From the NCBI GenBank assembly GCA_029237695.1, contig CM055265.1, forward strand, positions 106,993,773-107,057,772: DNA of 64,000 nucleotides, read 5' to 3'. Positions 44,706 to 54,351 of the stretch are shown one piece after another. The DNA is from Conchocele bisecta. Taxonomy: Eukaryota > Mollusca > Bivalvia > Lucinida > Thyasiridae. How positions within the stretch are numbered: the first letter of the stretch is position 1; each line of letters opens with the position of its first letter. A model generated the notes under the pieces. It was not told the origin of the DNA, made no database searches, and saw only the letters and a program-made list of their open reading frames with translations. Both the position numbers and the translations under genes were made by a program.

Positions 44706-47700
44706 ATGGAATCCGAATCCTCCCGCCTCATCAGTGATACATGCATTATTTGCCATCTTCCTGAACAAGCAAACGATAAACTGAGAAGAGTCACAGCCAC
44801 GGGTCTACAGACAATTATAACATATAACCAACTGTATAACGTTATTGATCTAGAAAGAGACTTACTACAAAATGCACATGATCAACATCTGAATGAAGAG
44901 AATAATCCGGTGCAAATACACGTCAGTTGTCAGAAGACTATTGGTAATGAAATCCGGAAGAAGAAGCTCTCAGGAAGTGCAGCAAATGTTGAAAACGACC
45001 CTACAGCCAGTAAAATTAGGCGTCGCTGTTGTACCTCCGCGGTATTTAACTGGAAAGAACACTGCTTGTTCTGTGCATATCCATGCGTTAACGATGATCG
45101 GCATCCTGATAGAAAGAAAATTGCATTATGTGAAACGATAGAATATAGAGGAGAATTGTTAGAAAAACTAAAATCCAGAAGCGATTCATTTGCCGAGACG
45201 TTACGTACTCGTCTTCTAAGTTGCAATGATTTACCCGCAGCAGAGGCCCGGTACCATGATGTCTGTCGTGATAGATTTAACCGGCAGAAGTTAGACCAGC
45301 AAATATCGCCTAATGAGACAGGTCAGAGTTCTACAGTGGAAGAGAAAAAACGAAAAGGTCGACCAACGGATCACAGACAGATGGAATGTTTCAGTAGATT
45401 ATGTAACTGGCTCGAAGCAGAAGCAGAAACGTACAGTATTTCAGAACTATATCATCAAATGAAAGTGTTATCAGACCCTGGAATTACAATTTATTGTAAA
45501 CCATTTTACCTAAAGGCCCAACTTGTAAAAAGATATGGTGATGCTATCTTTTTTACAGAGATAAATGGTAAACATGATGTTGTCTGTTTCAAGGACACAG
45601 TAAGATCTATTATCAGTGATGAATGGTACCAGAAACGAAATGCCAACGCTGAAGACGATTCAAAACGGATTGTCCTTACTGCTGCAAAGATCATCCTCAA
45701 TGAGTTACAAGCCAAACAATATGACCTTGATGTATACCCAACTAACGAGGACATCAGCGACGTTGATAAGAATAAAGAGTGGTTACCTATGTATCTCCGA
45801 ATTTCCATGGAAGGATTGATAAAAAATCCACTGAAGCAAGCAAGTATTGGTCAGGCAATTGTGACTGCTGCCAGAACAAGGTCATCACTTTCCCCAATTT
45901 TGTTTGGTACCGCTGTGGAAATGGATCACATGTTTGGGTCAAAGTGGTTACTGGGAGAGCTTAGTAGCCTTGGTTTCAGTAACACCGTTGATGAAGTCAA
46001 TAGGTACAAGCAATCTGTTGTGTGCAATGATGACCCATACGATTTCATCAAACGTGCTATGCAGGGGTGCTTCGGTCAATGGTCAGCGGATAACGTAGAT
46101 CATAATGTCCGAACACTTGATGGCAAGGGAACTCTACATGGAATGGGGATTGTGCTTTCAACAACTGGTGCAAACGTAGATGCCGCTTCCTCAAATTTAC
46201 CATATATTCCGAGACAAAGATTAATGAAGCAGTGTGATGTTGTACAAAGCAAGGGAATAGCTGTTGCCACGTATTGCCCTCCTGAATGTTCTGGTCTCTC
46301 AAAGCTCAGCCTTCAGTCTGTTGAACAAATCCGCCAACAGTCTCAATGTACCATGCCGCCTGATGTGCAGTTAGATCTGCTCTGGCACGTATCCAAGTTC
46401 ACGTCGAACGTTGCTCTTGAAACTAGACCTGGTTGGTGTGGGTACATGACAGATGTTTCCAAAGGGAATTATCCTGGTCAGTCCATTGTTCACATGCTCC
46501 CGATTATTGACCTTGATCCAACAGATATTTCCTGCATTTATTCAACACTGCTCTTTGTGATCAAACAAGCTGAGGAACTTAACGTTCCTACACCGATTCT
46601 CACATTTGATCAACCATTATGGCTCAAAGCCATGGAGATTGTGAAAGCTCTAGACTTGAAGGTAGTCCTCATCCTTGGAGGTTTTCATACGTTGATGAGC
46701 TACGTTGGTGGCATTGGCAAAGTAATGTCAGAATCTGGACTCAGTACGACATTGGAAACAGTATATGGCAAGGTAGCAGTAACTCACATTCTTACTGGAA
46801 AAGCTATTGCAAGAGCTCTTCGTGGTTTCTTCATGTTGGAGTCTGTGTTAACCTCAAGACTATTGTCACAGTTTTTCCCAGAGGTTGTCTCTAAAGAATT
46901 TGCTGAAAATGAAAATGTCATCACGTCGGATATGGATGATGGTAGTTCCAGTGATGATACTGAGAGTGATTATGACATTAATGAAGACAATGATGATAGT
47001 GTTACTAGTGAGGTTCCTGTCATAAATGAAAATAACGTAAAGCAACTGTCTGTCATTGAAGTTGAAAAAATTGAGTCACTATGTGATGTCATCCAAAAAG
47101 ACTACCAACAAGGACTAGATGACATATCGAACTGCATAGAGCTGAAGACCTTAGAACAAGAACTCGATAAAGAGAAAGAGGAATTGGCAAGATCGTCCCG
47201 CACTGCTAAGTTATGGTTACAGTGTCTTTCATATGTCGGCATCCTCAAACAATACATTCGTGCAGAAAGGACTGGTAATTGGAGTCTGTTGCTGCAATCT
47301 CTTGGCAAAATGATGAATCTGTTTGCAGCAACTGGACATATTCACTATGCCAAATCTGGGAGATTGTTTCTACAAGAGATGCTACGATTGAAGACGGACT
47401 ATCCATGGGTCTACAAAAGTTTCACCAACCATGGACTTCACACCGTACGCCGAAGCGATATATTTTGGGCAGGCTTGTGGACGGACCTCATCATTGAGCA
47501 AGTGATGATGAGATCCCTGAAGAGTCGAGGTGGTTTAGCTCGTGGTCGAGGTGTAACAGAGTCCGTGCGTACAACCTGGATAAACAGCATGCATCGTTGC
47601 GCTGCAATCCACAGTTCGATGAGTACACTCACCAACGTTATACACAGAACTAGTGAACAGCACGTCGACCTGACTGCAAGTCGAAGACAGCTGGACATGG

Positions 47701-48425
47701 CAGATATGCAAAAGCTGGATGCATGGTTCCAAACTCATGACCCATTTGACCCAGACGTTTCGACATTGAGAAGTCTGTCAACGGGCTTAACAGCTGGAGA
47801 TAGTGACAACATCAATTGTGATGATGCAGAGGTAGTTGGTCAGATGATTCAGATGAAACTAGATGGTGTATGTATTGAAGTGGCGACTATTAGGAGGAGT
47901 GACCAGGTTCGTACACTGGAGTGCTTACAAGTAGGAGTAAAAGTGGACAAAAGTGTGATTCACATTGATCCTCTTATATTGTTCACTCGTGCAACTCTTC
48001 TTCTGGAACGACAGGACCAGGAAGAGCAAATCAACAACTTCAAGTTTGAGTTCACACCTGAACCTAGTGCACTTTTCAAAAATGGCTCTATGAGAAAAAC
48101 ACAGAAGTCAGAACTACGCAACAGTATATTAAAGCTTCATCCTCACGTTCAAAAGCCGAACGCAGGCTGTTGTGTTGTCGATGGAGGTGCAGCCCTCCAT
48201 CACTTCCCATGGGTGCCTCCTCAATGCACCTACAATGATCTAGCAGAGCAGTTCATCGGGTACCTTGTGTCCCGGCACAAGAACTATGAGATACATGTGG
48301 TATGTGATGGCTATACCTTTGATCTCTCTACAAAAACCTCTGAACAACAGCAGCGTCAAAAAACAGTGGTAAGGTGTCAGCTGATGTTACGATTGCTGCT
48401 GATGGAAGCACATGTGTGTCAGTAA
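44706..48425 (+). CDS. Giant transposase-like protein of the Academ-like element (main open frame)
   Basis: This is an uninterrupted frame of 1239 codons, intronless, starting at an ATG about 770 bp inside the left end. Residues 13-16 are CxxC (CIIC), with H72 and C75. A second cluster has C120, C123, C127 and C142, then C173, H184 and C187, suggesting two zinc-binding modules for DNA binding. Around residues 655-672 is the signature GGFHTLMSYVGGIGK. An acidic Asp/Ser/Glu linker follows at about 740-770, then a Lys/Glu-rich helical stretch. Near residue 1200 the frame enters the nuclease-type region (VVCDGYTFDLSTK). After about codon 1223 the frame stops matching: the continuation is in another frame starting at 48374-48377, so the last 15 or so residues here are out of frame. 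The function is probably excision and integration of its own element; this is inference. Confidence 0.85.
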   Translation: MESESSRLISDTCIICHLPEQANDKLRRVTATGLQTIITYNQLYNVIDLERDLLQNAHDQHLNEENNPVQIHVSCQKTIGNEIRKKKLSGSAANVENDPTASKIRRRCCTSAVFNWKEHCLFCAYPCVNDDRHPDRKKIALCETIEYRGELLEKLKSRSDSFAETLRTRLLSCNDLPAAEARYHDVCRDRFNRQKLDQQISPNETGQSSTVEEKKRKGRPTDHRQMECFSRLCNWLEAEAETYSISELYHQMKVLSDPGITIYCKPFYLKAQLVKRYGDAIFFTEINGKHDVVCFKDTVRSIISDEWYQKRNANAEDDSKRIVLTAAKIILNELQAKQYDLDVYPTNEDISDVDKNKEWLPMYLRISMEGLIKNPLKQASIGQAIVTAARTRSSLSPILFGTAVEMDHMFGSKWLLGELSSLGFSNTVDEVNRYKQSVVCNDDPYDFIKRAMQGCFGQWSADNVDHNVRTLDGKGTLHGMGIVLSTTGANVDAASSNLPYIPRQRLMKQCDVVQSKGIAVATYCPPECSGLSKLSLQSVEQIRQQSQCTMPPDVQLDLLWHVSKFTSNVALETRPGWCGYMTDVSKGNYPGQSIVHMLPIIDLDPTDISCIYSTLLFVIKQAEELNVPTPILTFDQPLWLKAMEIVKALDLKVVLILGGFHTLMSYVGGIGKVMSESGLSTTLETVYGKVAVTHILTGKAIARALRGFFMLESVLTSRLLSQFFPEVVSKEFAENENVITSDMDDGSSSDDTESDYDINEDNDDSVTSEVPVINENNVKQLSVIEVEKIESLCDVIQKDYQQGLDDISNCIELKTLEQELDKEKEELARSSRTAKLWLQCLSYVGILKQYIRAERTGNWSLLLQSLGKMMNLFAATGHIHYAKSGRLFLQEMLRLKTDYPWVYKSFTNHGLHTVRRSDIFWAGLWTDLIIEQVMMRSLKSRGGLARGRGVTESVRTTWINSMHRCAAIHSSMSTLTNVIHRTSEQHVDLTASRRQLDMADMQKLDAWFQTHDPFDPDVSTLRSLSTGLTAGDSDNINCDDAEVVGQMIQMKLDGVCIEVATIRRSDQVRTLECLQVGVKVDKSVIHIDPLILFTRATLLLERQDQEEQINNFKFEFTPEPSALFKNGSMRKTQKSELRNSILKLHPHVQKPNAGCCVVDGGAALHHFPWVPPQCTYNDLAEQFIGYLVSRHKNYEIHVVCDGYTFDLSTKTSEQQQRQKTVVRCQLMLRLLLMEAHVCQ

Positions 48426-49162
48426 AGAAAGCGGAGTTCCTACTCAATCAGTCCAATAAGAGTCTATTGATCAAGCTATTGTGTCAGCGACTGACTGAGC
48501 ATGGTATTAGAAACTCTCAATGTGACGGTGATGCTGATGGTCTGATTGTCGAAACTGCAATTAGTATTGCTAACACAGGAAATTCTGTAGTAGTTGCGAG
48601 TGACGATACCGACGTGTTTATAATGCTGCTGAAACAAGTGAATACAAGCATGGCTGATGTGTTATACACTACATTGATGAGAGACTGTAAGTCATCAAGA
48701 ACAAAACCTGTTCCGATGTGGTGGCATGTCCAAAGCGTTGTGACGACGTTACCAATTCCCTCTGACCTTATCTTGTTAGTTCATGCTTGGGGTGGCTGCG
48801 ACACGACATCCGCCACATATGGCAAAGGCAAGATGAAGATCATGCAAACGCTGAAGTCAAAAAGTCTTGAAGAGACAGTCTCTTGTTTCGGAAATGTTGA
48901 GGCAACACAAGAGGAGATCGGCAGTGCAGGCAATAGCGTTATGCTGAGTATCTTCAATGGAAAGAGTGAAACGCTCACAGCATTACGTTATGCTGAATGT
49001 CACATGATGGTTCTTGGAAAAAAGAAACTAAAGCCAGAAAGCTTGCCTCCGACGGATCGGGCTGTGTATTTCCACTCACTAAGGGTGCACTTGCAGGTGT
49101 GCCAATGGGCCACACTAAACCTGACATGTCTCAATCATATGGAGTGGGGGTGGAAAGTTTAA
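48374..49162 (+). CDS. Academ-like protein, nuclease-type segment (shifted frame, ends in a stop)
   Basis: This frame continues the giant protein after a one-base loss near 48377. It reads SADVTIAADGS, then KKAEFLLNQSNKSLLIKLL. Next come CDGDADGLIVETAISIANT and VVVASDDTDVFIMLL. The paired acidic motifs, D-G-D-A-D and S-D-D-T-D, match the metal-binding pattern of XPG/FEN-like and PIN-like nucleases (GxADxxI and the xxDTDVLVLL strand). AWGGCDTTSATYGKGK follows, where G-C-D-T is another conserved acidic turn of that fold. The frame is closed by TAA at 49160-49162, just before the CXC segment, which is in the same frame. It has no plausible start of its own and should be read as part of the upstream gene. 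Confidence 0.75.
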   Translation: MSADVTIAADGSTCVSVKKAEFLLNQSNKSLLIKLLCQRLTEHGIRNSQCDGDADGLIVETAISIANTGNSVVVASDDTDVFIMLLKQVNTSMADVLYTTLMRDCKSSRTKPVPMWWHVQSVVTTLPIPSDLILLVHAWGGCDTTSATYGKGKMKIMQTLKSKSLEETVSCFGNVEATQEEIGSAGNSVMLSIFNGKSETLTALRYAECHMMVLGKKKLKPESLPPTDRAVYFHSLRVHLQVCQWATLNLTCLNHMEWGWKV

Positions 49163-49396
49163 AACGGTGTCCTTGTTCCAGTGAAGACGGATATTGCTGC
49201 AGCAACAGAATTCGTCCTCAACGTTATTCGCTGCAGCTGCAAAACAACATCCAAGAATACGTGTGGCACAAAAGTGTGCAGCTGCAGGAAAAACGGTCTC
49301 GCATGTGTGGCTGCCTGTGATGATTGCCGCGGCACATCGTGCAACAATGTTCAGACGTTAGACAAATCAGACGGAATAAAGTTTGACAGTTCATAG
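49163..49396 (+). pseudogene. Academ-like protein, C-terminal CXC (Tesmin/TSO1-type) motif behind a premature stop
   Basis: This stretch is in the same frame as the preceding segment but lies behind the TAA at 49160-49162. It encodes PVKTDIAAATEFVLNVIRCSCK, then NTCGTKVCSCRKNGLAC, AACDDCRGTSCNN, and a TAG stop at 49394. The spacing CxCK...CxxxxCxCxxxxxxC...CxxCxxxxC is that of the CXC zinc motif found in Tesmin, TSO1 and MSL2 proteins, which binds DNA. Because stop, frameshift and intact domain coexist, the copy appears recently inactivated, unless one of the lesions is a sequencing error. Confidence 0.75.
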
Positions 49397-50507
49397 AGTT
49401 GGAGATATTATTTCCAGTAATTAGGGCGCCCCCGAGAAATCGGCGGTGCCCTATAGGTTTCAACCTGTCCGTCCGTCTGTCTGTCCGTGTATTTTTTCAG
49501 GAAAACTTAACCGCGCGTAAATAGCTTACATTTTCTGTTTCCTTGGTCGGAATTCCCTAATATTTTACACACGCATTGCTCTAAGGGTCCTCCATCACCA
49601 TGTGACAAATCCACGTCCGTGCTACCCCTGCTAAGACCAGGGTCAAGGTCGTATACTTGGTGCATTCCGAAACCTTAACCGAACTAAACCCAGGGTCAAG
49701 CTTACATAATTGCTGCATTCTGAAAATTAATGAATTTTTGACGGCCATTTTGAAAAATCCAAGAGTTATCTGCACCTCTGGTGAATTTGTCTTCATCTTA
49801 CTGTCACCATTTGGTTTCACACACCATCAAATGCATGTATAGTAACTGGAATATTAGCCTTAGGCTATTTAGAGGCCGAGATCTTGAAAAATGCATTTTG
49901 GCGGCCATTTTGAAAAATTCAAGAGTTATCTGTACCTCTAGTGAATTTATTTCCATGTTATTGTCACCATTGGGTTTCTTGTCCCTTAAAATGTATGTAT
50001 AGGAACTAAAATAACCGCCTTATGCTATTTAGAGGCCGATATCTTAATAAAACATGCACTTTTTGGCGGCCATTTTGAAATCAAAATAATTTTTTTTCCC
50101 AAGGGCCTCAACGTGAGGCTCCTCACATATCATTCTCCATGGCATCCAGTACCACTAAGCCAAAATTCAGCTCCGGTGTATATTTTTGAAGGTCAAATCC
50201 TATCTCGCCCGGACTATATCGACGAGAGGATAATCAATAATACTTTAATCATCTTAATAAAGCCAACATATATGAAAACGAGCCGTCTCATCAGGATATA
50301 CAGTGTTTGTTGTAACATTGTTAGGGAAAAACATTCCACATCGCATACGTCATCCGAGACGCGACTACTGTTTACATGTAAGTGGTTAACCCGTAAACAA
50401 CGGACAATACAATACCGTGAGGTCAAGGATCAAAGTCCACCTTGGACATTGACCCATGTTGGATTTATGTAGATCCACAGCTCTACATATTTCAATTTGT
50501 TTCTTTT

Positions 50508-50769
50508 TTAACCCTTTGACCCCTAAGTAACTGAAATGGATTTGATATGCTACTTTTACAACCAATCCAACCGTCACAAAATGGTTTTCTGACGAGTCCA
50601 TTTATGAAAAGGGGGTGTTTTTGTTGAAAAAAATATGAAAATTACTAGCAAAAGTGCAGATCCTAATGAGACGGCTCGTTACGAATTTTGATGGGGGGGG
50701 GGGGATTATTATGTCCGACTTACTGTTTGCATAAACCGTTTTAGCGGGATTTCGGGTTCAAAGGGTTAA
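50508..50769. mobile_element. MITE family Q, copy 4
   Basis: TTAACCCTTTGACCCCTAAG and TTTCGGGTTCAAAGGGTTAA are the ends; GACGAGTCCATTTATGAAAA lies inside. A run of 11 G (50695-50705, after TTTTGAT) interrupts its right half. Confidence 0.8.
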
Positions 50770-50825
50770 ACTCTTCGTATGTACCCATGGACGTATACTG
50801 TTGCAACGACGAGACAGGTCTTATA

Positions 50826-50896
50826 GGACGGAACCTCTCTAAACCGGACATCCTGTCAGCATCGAGGGTGTCCGATTTAGATAATCTCGACTGTAA
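50826..50896. mobile_element. Family F palindrome, decayed
   Basis: ACGGAACCTCTCTAAACCGG and GTGTCCGATTTAGATAATCT with CGACTGTA form the arms. Confidence 0.7.
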
Positions 50897-51037
50897 TGCA
50901 AATAAATTAACCCTCACATATATGTTTACGCGCGATGCAGCACAAATGATTCGGACATATAACTAACAAATGGATATTCAAAAAAAGCATTGCCCCACCG
51001 ACTTACTGTTCATACGGTTGCAGTATTATACTGCACA

Positions 51038-51076
51038 TCTCTCTCTTTCTCTCCCCCTCTCTCTCTCTCCCTCTCT

Positions 51077-51169
<93 letters not shown>

Positions 51170-51172
51170 CAC
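51038..51172. repeat. (CT)n microsatellite
   Basis: About 135 bp of CTCTCT with occasional CCCT and CGCT units. It is followed directly by a LINE-like 3' tail. Confidence 0.95.
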
Positions 51173-51350
51173 CTCGTATTGTAACTTTGTATTTACAAAC
51201 TACTATTTAGTGTACACATACACTACTTTTCATGTCCACTGTCTGTCATCTTGCTTGCATTGTCATGTTGCTTGTATGTTTGTTAATTACTATTGTGATC
51301 AAGAGTCAGCATGGCTTAAGCAATAAACGATTATTCTATTCTATTCTGTG
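51173..51350 (+). mobile_element. Non-LTR retrotransposon 3' fragment
   Basis: It ends GTCAGCATGGCTTAAGCAAT with AAACGATTATTCTATTCTATTCTG, a short 3' region with a tandem ATTCT tail, as in many LINEs of molluscs and other invertebrates. No coding part is present. Confidence 0.55.
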
Positions 51351-51456
51351 AAAGGCGTACTTGTTTTCTTAATTATAGGGTTAACTGTATTGTAATTTTC
51401 AAATTTGCGGCGTATATCAGAAACTGATAGGTCGGAACATCTGTTTAATGGCGACG

Positions 51457-51700
51457 CGTGAAGTTTCCGTGGCCAGAAAATGTAAACATTATTGGGGAAC
51501 ATGACGAGGTTGGGTTTTTCTTTCTTAGGAGTAAGTGAACCTATTGTTTAATTCGTGCAGAACCTGTACAGCAAGGCTGCAGGTCATGTACAAGTAGGTC
51601 CCACAGCATCCATACGAATAGTGAACATAGGAGAGACTGGTCATATTCGATGGGATTTGGTTAACTTACATAGTAAAACTATTTGGTGTGTTCTAACCGA
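51457..51700. repeat. Dispersed repeat Z, copy 2
   Basis: GTTTCCGTGGCCAGAAAATG to TTGGTGTGTTCTAACCGAGT, about 85-90% like 38535-38790. Confidence 0.75.
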
Positions 51701-51704
51701 GTGT

Positions 51705-52150
51705 AGGACAAAATCCCCCCAGACATAATCCCCCCCTATGATTTTTGACACTAGTGGAAAAAATCCCCCCGTCTAAAATCACAGGTAGGACATAACCCCC
51801 CCCCACCCATCAAAATTCAAGGTAGGACAAAATCCCCCCACCGCCCAGAATCAAGGTAAATCATATTCAGTACTTTTATTTGGACAATAAACATCAAGCA
51901 CATTTAATGAAGTATTTTCAGTTGCACAATCAAAAAGCACATCTAATGAAGTATTTTCAGTTGCACAATCAACGTCAAACAATAATATGTATGTATCGTT
52001 TGTACATTCGTATACTGATGTCGGTCCCAAACCATATTGTTTTTTAATTTTGATGGGGGGGGGGGGGGAATTATGTCCTACCTGCATTTTAGACGGGGGA
52101 TTTTGTCCTCCTGTGTCAAAAAATCATGGGGGGGGGATTATGTCCGATAA
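51705..52150. mobile_element. Foldback element with C-run arms and G-run arms
   Basis: The left arm holds GACAAAATCCCCCCAG, ATAATCCCCCCC and ACATAACCCCCCCCC. The right arm mirrors it with GGGGGGGGGGGGAATTATG, GACGGGGGATTTTGTCC and GGGGGGGGGATTATGTCC. The centre has a duplicated CATCTAATGAAGTATTTTCA. Confidence 0.75.
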
Positions 52151-52212
52151 GTCCAGGATAATAGGTACATACTTGTACCGTGTTTGCTGTGTTGCTATTG
52201 GATGCTATTATA

Positions 52213-52425
52213 TTAACCCTTTCGCCCCTATGTAACTAGAATGGACTTTGATATGTTAATTTTCCGACCAATCCAAGTGTCACAAAATTATTTTCAGGCT
52301 AGTCCATTTATGACAAGCGGGTGTTTTTGTTCACAAATATATGAATATTACTTGCAAAAAGTGCTGATCCTGATGAGACGGCTCGTCACGAGCCGGCTTA
52401 TCTGGATATACACTGTTTGTCAATA
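52213..52425. mobile_element. MITE family Q, copy 5 (right end decayed)
   Basis: TTAACCCTTTCGCCCCTATG, TAGTCCATTTATGACAAG and GAGACGGCTCGTCACGAGCC are family sequence. Confidence 0.75.
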
Positions 52426-52535
52426 CTACTCTATATGTATGTAAGTGTATACTCTATCATACGTGTTTTCAAAAATATCCTCCTTATAACGTCTTGATCA
52501 ATCTGTGAAAATTGTAACTATACACTGGCCATAAA

Positions 52536-52746
52536 TGTGTCTCTGACTGGAGAAATGGTACTTATTGGATGTGTGACCAGCGTAGATCCTGATCAAATAA
52601 CACTTTCATGTAGCCTGATAACAACCTATGTTGCTTCATTGATGTAATAGCAAACAGTGCAGGTCCTGGTCAGACTGATGGAGAGACTGATCTGGATCTA
52701 CACTGATCGCAAAACCCATTTGTCCCATTTCTCCAGTCACAGGCGC
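52536..52746. mobile_element. MITE family P copy
   Basis: GTGTCTCTGACTGGAGAAAT and ATTTCTCCAGTCACAGGCGC are the inverse ends; GACCAGCGTAGATCCTGATC lies inside. Confidence 0.75.
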
Positions 52747-53224
52747 AAATGTCGTAAAGACCCTTTGTCCATGTTCGTACATTTCGTAAACATAGGGTGG
52801 CTTAAAACGCTATGACCGATATAATCCAATTGAGAACCGTTAAAATGAATTACGGGTACAGTAATACATTATATTTAAGATGTTAACGTGCCAGTACACA
52901 GTGTAAGGTACATGTAGTTATACACAATACAATCGATATTAATACATACATATTTATTACTCTGCTTTATCATTTTCGGCGCTTATCCGAGAACCAGCAC
53001 CTTTAACATGTAAATGTTTAATTAAATAAACTGTTGTACTAATTCATATAGATCGGTTTACCCTGCCAGCAAACCGACCGACACAAACACATAATCAAGA
53101 TCAATGAAACAATTGAGCATTACATGTATTTCACAGTTACTTGTTACATGTATATATATAACATTAGATAAAGAAACAAATATGTACACAATAATACTAG
53201 TATGCATATACATGTAATGGTATA
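52747..53224. other. Nothing recognised
   Basis: AT-rich unique sequence, no supported feature. Confidence 0.45.
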
Positions 53225-53632
53225 CATAGAATACCAGGCTAGTGTATTTTGATATCAAGTTTATCAGGCAAGGCTAGGAAACGAGTAGGAATTCCTCGGC
53301 TTGCCGAGGAATTCCTACCGTTTCCGAGCCGAGCCTGATAAACTTGCTATCAAAATACACTAGCCTTGTATTATATTTATCAGGTAACGTTTTATGATCG
53401 AAAATACCATAGATGACGTCGTTACCTATGGACAGACAGCGGACATTTTACGTTCCGTCATTACACTGACGTCATTCGGTAACGTCACGTGACGTCATCC
53501 GACCAATGGAACGTCAGCTTTCACTTCATTGTAACCCAGATGTTTGTATCAGGTCAATGGCTGATACAACGATATATTATCAGTCAGTACGTATTCGGCC
53601 AATACAGGGCAGGTTACCTGATAACAAGTGTA
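53225..53632. mobile_element. Foldback family J, copy 3
   Basis: AATACCAGGCTAGTGTATTT, a hairpin centred on GGAATTCCTCGGCTTGCCGA, then the right arm through GACGTCATTCGGTAACGTCA to GGGCAGGTTACCTGATA. Most of the left arm is missing. Confidence 0.8.
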
Positions 53633-53775
53633 CATGTACGTATGTCTGGCAGATCACATCAGTTCTATCTACACTACGTTTATAATATTTAATGTGAATG
53701 AGATTTTCTTTGGCAGCATGATCAGCATTAGTAGGGTAAAAGTCACAATAATATACTTTCGGGCTAAATGTAGTT

Positions 53776-53950
53776 GTAGAATGGAACCCTTGCACACCGG
53801 ACGCCCAGGGAAGTGCCACTTGTCCGGCTGAAAGAGGTTCAATGTATGAAAACTCCATGACATGGTGTTGCGCTTTGCAACAACGAACAATCATAATCTA
53901 TGGAGAGAAATGACAAAGAAACACAGTCTAACCATGAACAGTCAGTATTT
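53776..53950. mobile_element. Family F-related element
   Basis: GTAGAATGGAACCCTTGCAC with CACCGGACGCCCAGGGA and GTGCCACTTGTCCGGCTGAA form a decayed F palindrome; a tail with ATGACAAAGAAACACAG follows. Confidence 0.5.
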
Positions 53951-54096
53951 TCTATTTTCTAATTTCTGTTATCAAAAACATGGTTTAACAGCACTTTAGA
54001 ATCATTTCCATGGGAAATGATTCTAAAACGCTGTCAAACCATGTAATTTTGAGAAAGAGGGCAAAATATAAAGCGACGGCAGACGACAATTTTTGG
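53950..54096. mobile_element. MITE family R, copy 4
   Basis: ATCAAAAACATGGTTTAACA, CACTTTAGAATCATTTCC and the mirrored arm with CAAACCATGTAATTTTGAGA match R1. The ends are decayed. Confidence 0.75.
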
Positions 54097-54124
54097 CTCC
54101 ACATTCCAAGAGTTAGCAACATGA

Positions 54125-54296
54125 AATATATGAGCACTCTCTGGCGTGGTTCAGTGCTATTTAATCCTTACAATGGTGTATTAAAATTGTCGTCTGCTGT
54201 TTATTTTCTATTTTCGCTTGTTTTTATCAACAATATGGTTTGAGTCAATTACAATGGAACATAAATAGTGAGGTACTAGTACCCCGTGTGTCTGTT

Positions 54297-54351
<55 letters not shown>

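Larger units (their letters stand above)
43934..50210 (+). mobile_element. Academ-like autonomous DNA transposon (6.3 kb)
   Basis: Bases 43934-44250 and 49880-50210 are inverted copies of each other. They share GGGCGAGATAG at the ends, then TACACCGGAGCTGA, GGCTTAGTGGTACTGGATGC, GAGGAGCCTCACGTTGAGG and a block around AAAATGGCCGCCA, at roughly 80-85% identity by eye. Between them lies a single huge plus-strand gene with little else. The right subterminal region carries a further 165 bp tandem duplication (49735-49880 and 49900-50060). The protein has zinc clusters, a nuclease-type segment and a CXC motif. The best superfamily match from memory is Academ, whose transposases combine Cys-rich and XPG-type nuclease domains; this is not certain. 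The copy looks young but is broken. Confidence 0.82.

Noticed and set aside
44706..49396. Reading the giant protein as a host gene or retroelement
   Set aside because: It is intronless and lies between long inverted ends, with no reverse transcriptase, protease or LTR. The element explanation fits better.
50970..51326. Ser-Leu repeat frames
   Set aside because: They are translations of the (CT)n tract.
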